Assembly: GCF_013426205.1 (NCBI RefSeq)
Contig: NC_089423.1
Span: forward strand, 4,402,001 to 4,466,000
Direction: 5' to 3'
Length of the DNA: 64,000 bases
Origin: Metarhizium brunneum
Lineage: Eukaryota; Ascomycota; Sordariomycetes; Hypocreales; Clavicipitaceae
The position numbers and the translations under genes are program-made. Shown here piece by piece: positions 11,510 through 22,558 of the stretch. The stretch's first letter is position 1; each line of letters opens with the position of its first letter. The notes beneath the pieces were generated by a model. It was not told the origin of the DNA, did no database searches, and saw nothing but the letters and a program-made list of their open reading frames with translations.

Positions 11510-14500
11510 GGTTGTTCACGGTTCGGAAAGGAGGGGTGTCTCTTGGCCAGGAATGGTCTGTGACTGACACTGCCAGTTGTCTTGTCTTTGTCTTTCAATG
11601 AGACTCGTTATTCACGGACGTGGTTCCAGAGGTGGTGATGGCTTGTGGAGGGTTGGACCAAGCGTGCGAGTGAGGGCGGGAGGGACAATCGATTCAAGTG
11701 GTCCGAGAAACGGGTGGGACAGCTCTGGAAGAAGCAACGAAAGAGTATTGAGCTCTGTACAAAGTGCAATGGCAGCGATGGAGAGAGTTGTTGGTTGCCG
11801 ATGGGCGATAGTCAGCTGCGAACCGTCGAACCGTCGAAGGGTGCGAGTCACACAGAGCCTCCCATGTGCTATAATTCGGGTCAATCTCGTCGGTGTTCAG
11901 CGGGAAAGTCGGATCGTCGCAAATTGGTCAAGTTGCATGCCGCTCCGTCGATAGCTTCCAAGTTGCGAGGGAGAATAATGGCAGCTAGCGAAGGAAAGGG
12001 CTTCTCCCAGGAAGAACGAGCGGCAAGTGGCTGACGGGAGAGGACTGGGAAAGGGAAACAATTCAACCGTAAAAGAAGCCAGGAGTGGAAACATTGAACA
12101 TTGAAAGGAGACGAGCTAAGCGCAGCAGCAGACATGTGCAGGTCAAACGCCAGTCAGCAGCACAGCCTTACGCAGACGGATATACTCCGTACATACAGCC
12201 TGACCAGGTGGACTGAACAGCTCGTAAAAAAGATGGCCTCTTGCCTCTCTACGGAGTAGCTAGCTAAAGTTCTGAGGCGTCTGGTTGGGTCACGTCAAGC
12301 TGGATGAACATGGTCAGGGCTGTTGCTGGGTGGGAATGTACTCCGTACTAGGATGAAGGCGGGGCACGGGGCACTGGGGTGACGTAGTCGGTACTCGAAC
12401 GACTCTTGTAGATGTCGGGCCGTTCGTACGCCAGTCGACACTACGAGGCGGCCAAAAATACATACTGCAGGGGCCCTGGTCCAACCGAAGAGGATTCTTT
12501 TATTAGTGCGGAGCAAGATGGAGGTGGTAATCAGTTCGGTGGTTCCCAGGCGGCGTTGGCGTTGCAGGTGCGCATGCATCAGCACAGTGGCAAGTGGCAC
12601 CGTAGCACCGTAGCACCATCGAGATTGCTAGTACATGTCTGGTTTAATCGTCCCAGACCAGCCAGGCGCATGTCTGCGCGACGTCCATGACCAGCCCTCT
12701 CTGCTGCACCGCATCAGCATTGTGAATTGATGTTCTGGAGCATCGTGCCCAATATCTCCTGTGATTGAAGTGGTGTCAGACGGAGCCCAAAGTGTGGATC
12801 ACCTTGGTTGCGCGCCGAGTGGTACTTAATAAGGCTTCAATGGGCTTGATGAGGCTCGACTGCTTCCGCTTCCGCATGCAAATGCCAGATGCTGCAATTG
12901 TTCCGCCGCCTCATCTCTGCTTTACGGAGTTGACGAACCGGACCAGACCCACCAGATTGGTCACCGCCCTGTTCACAGCGACTTGCCTGACACGGTGCTA
13001 TCAACGGTTTGATACGAGTTGATGCCACGCTCCGACACGAGCAGGCCGACGGCGGCAAACGAGAAGGCCTGGATCGCTCAGTCTTGAAGAATGATAGACG
13101 AGGCAAGGTGCTAATGATGTGACTGGTATTTGGCATTCAGGCGGGCATCACCAGACGGAATACGGCGGTATACAGCAGGTATTGCTGCCCAAGTGCTTCC
13201 ACGACGCCGGCGAAATCAGCGGTGGCGATGGCGGCATATTCTACCATTGCATGACTTGGATGTCAAACATCAAACATTCCAGGTGGTCGGTCCTAGGACA
13301 CCGGCAGGGATCAATGTCTGCTCCACGTCGTCGAGATCTGCCATATGACGTCTTATATTAACCTTGCTAGCTGCAGCCTGCAATGTCCTTCTCAAACTTG
13401 TTTCCTTCCCTGGCTCAAATTATGATTCGGCAGCCATGCATCACATAACACCGCGTACTAGTAGTACGGAGTACTAGGTACTATGGAGCACTACTGCGGC
13501 GCACCGGACTAGACAGAGCCTCCATGGCATTGAAAGGTTGACCAACTGGTGGTCGGTGGGCCAGTCAGCAGTCGACCAGCCAACACGACCAGACTTCGAA
13601 TTTGATGCTCAACGCAATGTCAGTTGCAAACTTCCAGTGTGATGTCGGCCAGGCGCTTGAGTGGCCAGGTACCATCCAGTCAAGTTGGGGAGACCCGTGG
13701 CTCCCTCCCTCCCGCCCTCCTTGCCCCCTCCACCTGTTTCCAGCTAGACAAGGAATCATGCTGAATGGTGCATGTGCCGATTGTCGCAACCGGCCAAAGC
13801 CCTCTTCAAAGTTCAACCAAGTGTTGTTCCCCAGCTTCTGAGGTTGGCTGTTTGCAGCCTGGCTAGCTACTTTACATAGTACCTACCTAACTTACCTAGG
13901 TCAAACATTTGAAATGTCAATGCATGTACATACTGCCGAGTTTCCGTCAATACCTTGATGCGCCGAGCGGGAAAGGACTAGGACTGGAGCGCACTAATAG
14001 CATTGAGTTCAAGCGCAACGTGCTCCAAGTAGTACTGGGCTACTACTGAGTAGTATACTTAAGTATGCTAGACACATACTACTAGCAAATCAGACCATGC
14101 ACATTCATTATTATGTACAAGTATTCAGGTATTATACAGGCACAATCTTGCGCAGATCCCGCCACATTCAACATGAAGAGCGGCAGCGCAGAGAATGGAA
14201 TCAAAACGCACCATCAGCACCACAATCGCAGCAGACTTGCAAACCCACGTTGAAATCCACCCGTCAGCTTGTACTACTATTATTAATCCTATTCTCCATT
14301 GGCAATCATCGTCCAACTTATTAAGTGGCTAGTCCACTGAGCAACAGGTAAGTCGATTCGAAAAATATAGTGGCATCTGCTGGTGGATCGGATTGGAATG
14401 CAAGCAATCAGAAGGCAGCTGTTTCTCATGACTCCCACACTTGCCTTCTCCTAAAGTTGCTGGACAACCTGACTCGGCATTCGGAACAGGCCTACCATTG

Positions 14501-15615
14501 GCTTGTGTCACGGGCAGCACAGACCGGGTGATAATTATTAGAGAAGCCACCTTTGGTTTCGGTTTCTTTTTTCGTTCGGCCCTATCTGGTTGTACATATC
14601 GTTGCCCTACCTCTGATTGCCGTTATGTGGGCATCTATCCAATTGTGTGATATTTCGCAGACCTCCCACTATTGTATTGTATATACACGTGGTCACCTGT
14701 CCGAGGGAGACAGACCTGGACGCATGGACAGGGAGGTTTTTGCTTCCCCAGCCGGTATCTACACAGATAACTGCCATAGACTCGGTATCGATATCACGGT
14801 GTCTTCCGTCACTGGTACTAATAGCATAGTGACACCCAGACAGAGACTCCAGGCTCGTCGGATCCACCTCGTCTCCCACCAGACTCTCGTGGTGTCTGCA
14901 TTTCTCCCGGGAAACGAGCAAACATTATTACCCCTCTGCGTGAAGAAAACAGGGGCTGGCGGTCGACGGAGAACGGGGGCAATGACAAAAAAAAATGAAA
15001 AAGGGTCAAAAATCACGGCATAATTAAGAGAACGGGGAAGAAAAGGGTTGGCCAAATTCCTGCAACCAGTCGTTTCAATTTAGGTACTTAAAGTAGTTAC
15101 TATGCACACCTGGTTTGATTGACACAAGTCTGCAAATAGCCTTTAGGACAAAGGAGCACTTGAGGCTAATTGGCCTGGTTTGAATGCCCCTGCCTTGGCC
15201 GCCCTTCACAGCCTTCACAGCTGTAGCGCTTATGCCTCGTTTGGGTCTTAGCCGCTGAGATTTGGTTCCGTCTCACCCCAGGTGCCGCTTTGTCGCCCAG
15301 GCTCTGCAGCGTCCTAGCACTTGACTTGAGGGCTCCAAGGCTCCAGGGCTCTCAGGCATACCATGTATGGTGTATGGGGCACGGCGTGCTCCGTAGGCGC
15401 TCAAGTCGGGTGCTGCCAGGCATTCCAGTCTCTTCCTCACTCCCGCCTCCCTCCCTTCAACATCTGAAGTGAACACGGCACCATCGTAATCCCAACTTTG
15501 CCGTGACACCGTCAATCCGGGCCCCGGATACAGTTGCAAAGACGAAGCCCATGGTTGAACAAGCAGTGACGTTTCTCCTACTCTTGTCTTCGTTTCCTCT
15601 TCCAACGTACAGACC
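11510..15615. other. 4.1-kb divergent intergenic region
   Basis: This lies between the starts of the metalloprotease and Whi5-type genes. No coding region is supported. It contains four TACTCCGTA-type motifs (12183-12192, 12250-12258, 12338-12348, 13464-13474), one TACTTAAGTA palindrome (14056-14065), and imperfect TACCTAGGT words near 13892. Open frames in it are short and start from non-ATG codons. Confidence 0.6.
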
Positions 15616-16792
15616 ATGTCCTCTCCGTGGAAAAAACAGCCGGAAGATGTGGTCGACAGCGTTCTAAAGCGGGCAGAAGTCAGCAAGGTGAGTCGAGGCG
15701 ACAACCGTCCAACACAAATCCGCCACGTACCTGTTCCCTTTTCTCGGCCACTGCTTGGCTCCATGTTAGTCTCAAACTCAGAGGCGTGCATGGCTGACAC
15801 CCGTTTAGATTGCACGCAGACTGCAGAACCGCTTGGCTTTGGCCCAGTTCAAGACTAAGCATGGTTGGGAAGACTTGACGCTCGACTCCATCGAACCCAA
15901 ATTGGAGGAGGAAATGCGAAGACGACGCCTTTGCGACGGAGACGTCTTATCCGACTCGTCATCCAGCGCATCCGATCTACCTTACCCGACAAAAGCTCTG
16001 ATGAGCTCGCCGCTCAAGGCACCTTTATTCTCCGATGCCATCGGGTCGAGCAACGGGAGCTCGGGTCACCGAAAGCGTACATACTTTGCATCGTTTGACC
16101 ATACGGCCTCAAGCCCAAGCAAGCGCTTTCGCGCATCGCCGACAGCACACAAGTCCTTTTCAGGACACTCCACGTGGAAGGACAGTCATGAGTTGGCGCA
16201 GTCGTCACCTATCAAGCCTCGGCGCCAACAGCACTTTACCACGTCAGGTGGGCCAGATGTGTCATTTTTCCAGCAACGCAGAATGACAGATGCCTTAACA
16301 TCGCCAAACTTTGCAGCGCCTTCGGACGACGACGACGACCTGCTACCTGCGCACTCGTTCACCGTCAATAACGTCCGGTCGTCTCCGCCACGTACTCCGC
16401 CCTTGCAAACCCGAGGCCTTGCAAGCAAGCGGAGTAAAGAAACCTTGGATGCTGGCAATGGTGGCAAGACGGGAGAAGAAGGTGCAGACCTTTTGCTGTA
16501 TCTTGCAGCGTCGCCATCTCCAGCGGTCAAGTCGAACCGAGGCCGCATGGAACGTCTGTCAACCCCTCCACCCAAGAACAGCAAGTTGGACCTGCCATCA
16601 TCCATGATGACAACACCGGGCGGAGGCAACTTGTTTCCCAATACTCCTGGCCAGGGATTTGACTTTGCAGACTTTGTCAACATCACTCCTAGCCCGGCAC
16701 AGAAACCATGGAGAACACCTGGTCCCATGTCTGCTCGCACACCCCTCAGTGTGACCAGGCGAAGGCTAACTTTTGAGGAGCCTCTGGCCTAA
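15616..16792 (+). CDS. Whi5/Nrm1-family G1/S transcriptional repressor-like protein
   Basis: Exons 15616-15687 and 15809-16792 give 351 aa. The N-terminal helix at about residues 25-60 (IARRLQNRLALAQFKTKHGW) matches the Whi5/Nrm1 family motif. LLLYLAASPSPA follows at about 250-262, and FADFVNITPSPAQKPWRTP plus RRRLTFEEPLA close the C-terminus. In yeasts these proteins hold SBF/MBF inactive until CDK phosphorylation. Many SP/TP sites here (SSPLK, SPSKR, TPPPK, ITPSP) suggest the same control. The middle is disordered. Which paralogue role it plays, Whi5 or Nrm1, cannot be told from sequence alone. Single intron, phase 0. The stop is followed by a convergent gap. Confidence 0.78.
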
Positions 16793-18465
16793 GTCCATTG
16801 ATAATGTTAGCTTTTGCTCTTACATATGGAGAGAGGCGGCGCTAACCTTCTGACCCTCTCCCACATTTACTATCGCATTTATTTCCTTGTGTATATGATA
16901 CCATGATTACAGTACTTGTTAGACTGTGGCAACTACGGATTCTACCTAACTATAAAGCATTGCGGGAACCCAAAGTTCATCACCAGAATGAGGCGATTCG
17001 GGAGTTCAGATGTCTCATGTTGTTCTTTGTTTTGTATCTCGATGTATTATTGCATGCTGTGAGCTAGCAGATTCATTCTCTGGGTTTGGCTCCTGCGCTT
17101 TGTCTCTGGACAGCGCAAAGTATGTCTATCTATCCCGCTGTGAGGATAATTGAGGAGGGAATACTGGATAGGTTTGGACTTGGTGTGTATGGAAGCGGTG
17201 GTCGGACGTTCTGGTTTATTTTTTGTCTGCTTGATTTTGTCTATTTTGCGTTGCTTCTCATGCGCAAGTTAGATTTTTATCTGAGGGAAGGGAGGGCAAA
17301 ACGTCAAGCTACCAAGCACAGGTTAGCTGGATGGCGAAGGAAGTCTAGAATCCTAATTGACTACCTATATATGTTTTTGACATGTGAAAATTTTACCGCC
17401 ATTGTCGATGCATGGCTGCCCCGGCATCTATTATCGTGAGTCAACCGTGTAGCTTCGTATCTCGCAGGTGAACCTCAGCCAGCCACTCGACACTTGAAGT
17501 TGGTTTCCAGCGCGGTCAACGCGCCACGTCAGACACTTAACGCGTCTTTTTAACGGGGCAGCGCGACATAGTCGCGTGAAGGCCGCGAAGGTCAATATCA
17601 GCCTTATCCAATCAGAAGCAAGATGACCCATTTCGTCCCTGACCATGATGTCAACCCAAAAGTCTGTTGGACCCCAGTCGCCATTGGCCCGGAATAAAAA
17701 GGCCGGCTTGATCGAATCGTTGCAACGATGCCTGTCCCAAAGTTACGTGCATATTAAGTCACGACGAGGAACTGCTGTAACTGGCTGCACTCTGAGAACC
17801 ATACCCTTATTTCTGTTCAATTTTTCCACTGTTGACCAGTGCGTTGCCCCGAGAGACTTTGCTAACTTTGCGTTTGTTCTGTTCTGTATAAATGTTTATG
17901 TACAGGGTAAGTGCACACAAACATCTTCCAGTTGACGTTTTACAGAGAACTCCTCCGTGCTCCGTGCGACAGAGTCTAGCGTCTGCTGTTGCTCCTGATC
18001 ATTGGCTTTATTGCTGCTCGGGTTAGTAATGCGCCCATGCAAAAATTTAGCCTCTTAGTGTTGATATGCAATCGTATTCTAAACTGTTGTGATTGCCCAA
18101 TTGACGAGATCCCCCCTCACCCGTGTCTCTGTTGCAATTTAAGCTTTGAAAAGGTCAGGGAGCCAGTGTGGCCCTTCATTGGCCCTTCATTCTCAATTAT
18201 TCCCTTCACTGCCGAGTTGGCCGCACTGGTGGCTCACGGCCGGTGCCATTGGCTGGGGTACACCAGATCACTTAACCGAGATATAAAATTTGGTCCTTCT
18301 GTGAGCGATGACGATAGCCACATGCCGTTTGGTCACGGTACGAATATTCTTCGGCAATGTAGGGGTTATGATAGCACAGCCCGCCAGAAGCAGTTCCCAA
18401 ATATACTATACTGTCAATGTATGTATTTGTTTATACAGTCTTTTCATCTATTACTGAACCTAGTC
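16793..18465. other. convergent intergenic region
   Basis: AT-rich 3' sequence after the Whi5-type gene. One open frame (17086-17439) has hydrophobic stretches but no family resemblance, and its first ATG is internal. A direct duplication of TGGCCCTTCAT occurs at about 18171-18192. No gene is supported. Confidence 0.5.
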
Positions 18466-20115
18466 TTATACACGTTGGTCTCGGCTTGGGGGTTTTCGCA
18501 TTTGGTACGCCACTGCCGCCCATACCAATCGCATAGCGGCAATCCTCTGATCAACGTCGAAGAAGTCGTACCAAGCACTTTTCCAGGCTTGGACTTTGCC
18601 CCAGCTGCGTTTTGATAAATCCGGCTCGGGTGAACCGTCCAGAACCTCGAGCAATCGAGTAGGGACGCGGACCCTCAGAATGGACACATGGTGAAAAAGA
18701 GAGCTTATCACAAAAATGTCATCATAGACGGAACCTTCAACTCTGCCAATGGCCTCGTATTTGGCTTTCCGGTCCCACGAAGACGCCGGAGGGCGAACCA
18801 TACGGTAATTGTCATAGACGGGCATGGTTCTACGAGCCCTCTTCATGGCCGGTCCGTTCCGGCGGCCGTTCAAGTCCTTGCCCTGCTGGCGGTCGTCCAC
18901 GGGGGGGACGTCCTGCTCGACTTCACGCCCAATGGGCCCCCCTAGGCCGCCGCCCCATCGCCTTTGAGTCGTCCACCACTGATCGTGTCCAAAGCGGACT
19001 TCCTCCCTCCCCTCACGGTGTCGATGTTGAGCCGTGATCAGGGCGGCCAGCACCTCCCGTGCCAGGTCCGATGACTGCGCCGTTTCGGCATCTGGTCCGG
19101 TGAAATTCACTGTTGGGCGTGCACTTACTGCGGCAACTGGGCCGTAGACGACACCCGCTCGGGCAGTCTCCCGTGTCATGGGGCTCTGGAACACGAAGTG
19201 GCAATTTGATGGCGTGTATGACTTGCGTTGCTTCCGTCCAGCAGGCGAGTTGAGGTGGAGTCTTGGTTCTAGCCTTGCTCTGGAAACGTTGCAACCAAAG
19301 TCATAAGAAACCAGCTTTATGAAGGCGTTGAGGAGATTTTGTCTGTATTCTGGGGGCATGGAATGGCCAGAGGAGGTCCGGCCCATTGTAGGGGCATGTG
19401 GTGGTTCAGCATGTGTTTGGGTATCACATTCGATACAGCCAGATGTGTCACTTGCCGTGGTCAACTCCGGAGACGGCGGCAGCTCAGGAGGCCGGGATGG
19501 ATCGTCCCAGAAGGAAGTGAAGAGTTCCAGGCAACGGAAGAATTCGTAAGTGTTGCCTAACCTTGCCTGCTGCTTGCCCTTTGGAGGTGAAATCCTCCTC
19601 ACGGTGCGGAAGGCGTCGTCATTAGTATTGGAGAGTTCTCGCCGGCGCTCAAGGTATACCTGGCATCCCGGGGACAGATTCCCGTTTCTCAATGGAAACC
19701 GATCTTTGCCGTCTTGATTACGGGCTTCCTCAGCGGTGAAGCGGTCCCACTGACGGAAATCTGGTAGGCAGCACGTGTCAGGTATAAGGTCAGATTCGTC
19801 GGCATCTAGTTTCAGATCGAGCCCTATGGCCAAGAGACCAGCTGGCCCCAGAACAAGCGAATCTCGGCCAGTCTGTTCCAGCAAAGCTGGCAATGATTGA
19901 CTATCGCCGCCAATTATCACATCATCTTGTGCAAATGGCTGATATCTTGGTAGATTGATGGGTGTCGGACTGGATATGTCCCCCGAATCTACCCTTGGGG
20001 TCAGGCTTGCTATGAGCTGGGTCAGACAAATTGTAATTGATGGCAAGCCAACGTCAGACAAGGGAAGCAGAAGCACACAAGCGAATGGGCTTGAGGATCT
20101 GTTTGGAAAACCAGA
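18466..20115 (-). CDS. uncharacterised fungal protein, 5' end unresolved
   Basis: The open frame runs from the stop at 18466-18468 back to an in-frame TGA at 20125-20127, about 540 codons. I do not recognise the family. The protein looks globular and well composed (for example TYEFFRCLELFTSFWDDPS, NAFIKLVSYDFGCNVSRA, YDNYRMVRPPASSWDRKAK). It has a basic, possibly nuclear-localising MKRARR stretch and no clear membrane segment. No ATG opens the frame; the first start-like codon is GTG at 20076. So it needs an upstream exon, or uses a non-AUG start. The best donor upstream is GTAAGT at 20290-20285 (phase 1). Phase-compatible acceptors begin exons at 20009 or 19988, both preceded by CTGAC branch-like sites. 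Coding potential is likely; the model is incomplete. Confidence 0.55.
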   Translation of the reverse strand, partial: SGFPNRSSSPFACVLLLPLSDVGLPSITICLTQLIASLTPRVDSGDISSPTPINLPRYQPFAQDDVIIGGDSQSLPALLEQTGRDSLVLGPAGLLAIGLDLKLDADESDLIPDTCCLPDFRQWDRFTAEEARNQDGKDRFPLRNGNLSPGCQVYLERRRELSNTNDDAFRTVRRISPPKGKQQARLGNTYEFFRCLELFTSFWDDPSRPPELPPSPELTTASDTSGCIECDTQTHAEPPHAPTMGRTSSGHSMPPEYRQNLLNAFIKLVSYDFGCNVSRARLEPRLHLNSPAGRKQRKSYTPSNCHFVFQSPMTRETARAGVVYGPVAAVSARPTVNFTGPDAETAQSSDLAREVLAALITAQHRHREGREEVRFGHDQWWTTQRRWGGGLGGPIGREVEQDVPPVDDRQQGKDLNGRRNGPAMKRARRTMPVYDNYRMVRPPASSWDRKAKYEAIGRVEGSVYDDIFVISSLFHHVSILRVRVPTRLLEVLDGSPEPDLSKRSWGKVQAWKSAWYDFFDVDQRIAAMRLVWAAVAYQMRKPPSRDQRV

Positions 20116-20290
20116 CTGTATGCTTCAAGCTAACTACACAAAGTTGGTTTGTGGCTAGCAAAATCATGGGCCCACGACAGAGATGTGTCTTTCGGTTTTA
20201 GGAGGAATGTGTATGAAACTTGAAACAGATTTTACGACATGAACGGCTTTAGAGGAAGAGAGAGCTCACCCCGTGAGCGATCAAACTTAC

Positions 20291-20943
20291 GAGAAACAGG
20301 AAAGGGTCCAAACATGACGACACCACTAGAAGGTGGCCTAGAAGCCCTAGATGATTGGTTCTGTTTGTCGGTAGCGTCGCTATCAATAGCAAGAGAGGAG
20401 GAAGGCTTTGTCCATGTGTCAAAAATTGCCCCGGTCAGCAGCGTTATCACCGGAGGGCCACCCCAGAAAACCTTCCTTCCCGTCACGCCAACAGGAACCA
20501 AGATGTCAGCCAAGACCAAGCCTAGGGCGTGGATGTGGTTCAATATGTCCGGTGCAATATTTGATGGCCAGGAGTTGGTTATGGAGGCAGAGACTATGCG
20601 CAATCCGGCCACCGAGAAACCCAACGGCTGCGGCGGACAGGCAATTGATGGACCGATATCGAAACCACAACGCACGGACAACTGACAAGCTACCGAAACA
20701 GACACGGCTATGATGTCGAACGCCGATAGGGACGAAATGACAGAGAAGGCCGGAGCCGAAGCGATGGTGAAGATTCTGGGTGGTGAATGCCGACTCAGGC
20801 CCAATACTGGTCCGTGGAATCTGGAGCGTGCGTACGAGGACGATTGGGTCAAGGTACTCGAGGTTGAGGACGACAATACACCCGCAGCGGGAATTTTGGA
20901 GCTGAGTCTGGGCGCCAGGTTTGAGCACACTCGCAGGAGGACA
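20291..20943 (-). CDS. possible membrane-protein exon upstream of the 18466 gene
   Basis: A stop-free minus frame of more than 800 nt covers this stretch. It reads as several hydrophobic segments (FTIASAPAFSVISSLSAF, IIAVSVSVACQLSV, LGFSVAGLRIVSASI, LVLADILVPVGVTG), then a Ser/Asp-rich tail ending FGPFPVS at a strong GTAAGT donor. There is no ATG near the 5' side in this frame; ATGs at 21003 and nearby are in other frames. It may be the 5' exon of the gene at 18466-20115, a separate gene, or a chance frame. Limits are approximate. Confidence 0.3.
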
Positions 20944-22558
20944 GGAGAACAGGGATCCCGACAGCATTGACCATGAAGAGAGAGAGCGTTGAGTGGCGAG
21001 CATGAAGCGTCGATCGAGGTCCGGTGTGTGTGCCTGTCAATGACACTCCAAGCTCCACCGCCCACGAAGTATCAAACGGGGGGTGGGAGTGGGTCTCCCG
21101 AATTGGAAACACACAGGCCAGGTTGACGATTTATCTACCTACTTAAGTAGGCATGTATTTGCATGTAATATGTACGGCACAATGATAGAGAGGAGGGGGG
21201 ATAAATTGACGTGCAGTAATTCATTGATAGTAAGCCGACAAGTCAGACACGACAAGTCACTCACAACGCTTACATGTAAGGTCTGGATTCTGGATATAGA
21301 CACGTGCGGCCGGTATTTGACATGCCAGCACGGTGGGGAGTGGCAAAGCCAAGTCTTGTTCCCCGTCTCACGCAGGCGAGTCGCTCAAACGACACAACGA
21401 CACGTCTTCATGCTCCACGTCGATAATGCGTGTGCGCCTTAAATACATCAGACAGCTTCATCAAAATGCTCCCATTGCTGATGCTGATGCTGCAAAACGA
21501 CAGGTTAAATAGGGAACAGAGTAAAAAAAGAAACCCCCCCCACACACAGGATTATTTGTAGGCACTGCTTAAAAGTACATCTATCCATGTAATGTTTCGA
21601 AACGATTTCCATCTTCCCCCCTCCTCCTGCTCGCCAGACCCCCCGCTCAACTCGGCCAAATTCAAAGTGTCACCAAAGAGCAGAATCGAGCATCACTATC
21701 GGGTAGCTCTCCCATGCCCGCTGATCCATTTCAAGAGCAAAGGGCAAAACATGTGCCGCCGAAACAATGTCGAACTTTAATCCTGACGGAAGCGCCGTCG
21801 TCCCGGACACGACGCAGGACACGACGCAGGAAACATGCCGACAAAAGGACTGAATCCTGCTCCGTACCGGCAATGGCGCAGCAATCATTCATGGATCCTC
21901 GTTTTAAATCGCCGAGATGGTGTTGGGCAGGTGCTTGGTCACCCTCAACGGGCCCGCTTGCGTATGGTTCTGACGATGCTCGTGCTTCAGAAGTGTCGCA
22001 GACCCAGGGTTGCCACAACCCCTGTTCCATCGTCCCCGACTGAGGATTGTTAACGACTCTTTGCATTCATCATCCAAAACGTATCAATGCAAGGTTTGCG
22101 TAAGACTGTGGTCCAGTCTATGCCAGTTGAGGCCTCATGTCGTTTCTGGATTGCTTCGTGCACATGGCCATGATGTCCATCCGCAACCCCTCACCTCCCC
22201 TCGCCTCCCCCCCAACTCCCGACTTCCCGAATCTTCTAATGCCTGGGTTTTTCTTTTTGGATAAACCCTGCTGACAAAATTCGATTCGTTTCCAAACATT
22301 CAACTTAGTTCTACTCTTCCAAATCCGCATCCCAACTCATAGGGCTGTCCTTTTATCATGTCGTGTCATGGATCTTGACCCAGATCTCCCTCAACACAGT
22401 CGAGCCGATTGATATCAGAGCACAAACACCTTGATTCGAGTGCTGGATGAGGTCTCGTGGCTGTCTTGGTCACGGGTTACACATAATACACAGGAGTGTC
22501 GAGGCTCATCGACACCTCTACATCTCGACCCTGGCTCCAACAAACACCATCTTCGAGT
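20944..22558. other. divergent intergenic region
   Basis: Probable shared upstream region of the 18466-20943 locus and the Ser/Thr-rich membrane protein. One TACTTAAGTA palindrome lies at 21140-21149. The left part could hold a missed first exon for the minus-strand locus. Nothing else is supported. Confidence 0.5.

Noticed and set aside
14553..15023. 156-codon + strand frame in the 4.1-kb gap
   Set aside because: Starts with a non-ATG codon and ends in a low-complexity Lys-rich stretch; no homologous feature.
17086..17439. Open frame of about 117 codons with hydrophobic stretches on the + strand
   Set aside because: The first codon is not ATG, there is no family resemblance, and it lies in a low-complexity AT-rich convergent gap.
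20239..20685. 148-codon + strand frame with an ATG opposite the membrane-like minus frame
   Set aside because: Composition is polar and unpatterned; the minus frame over the same DNA has clearer membrane-segment structure. Not fully excluded.
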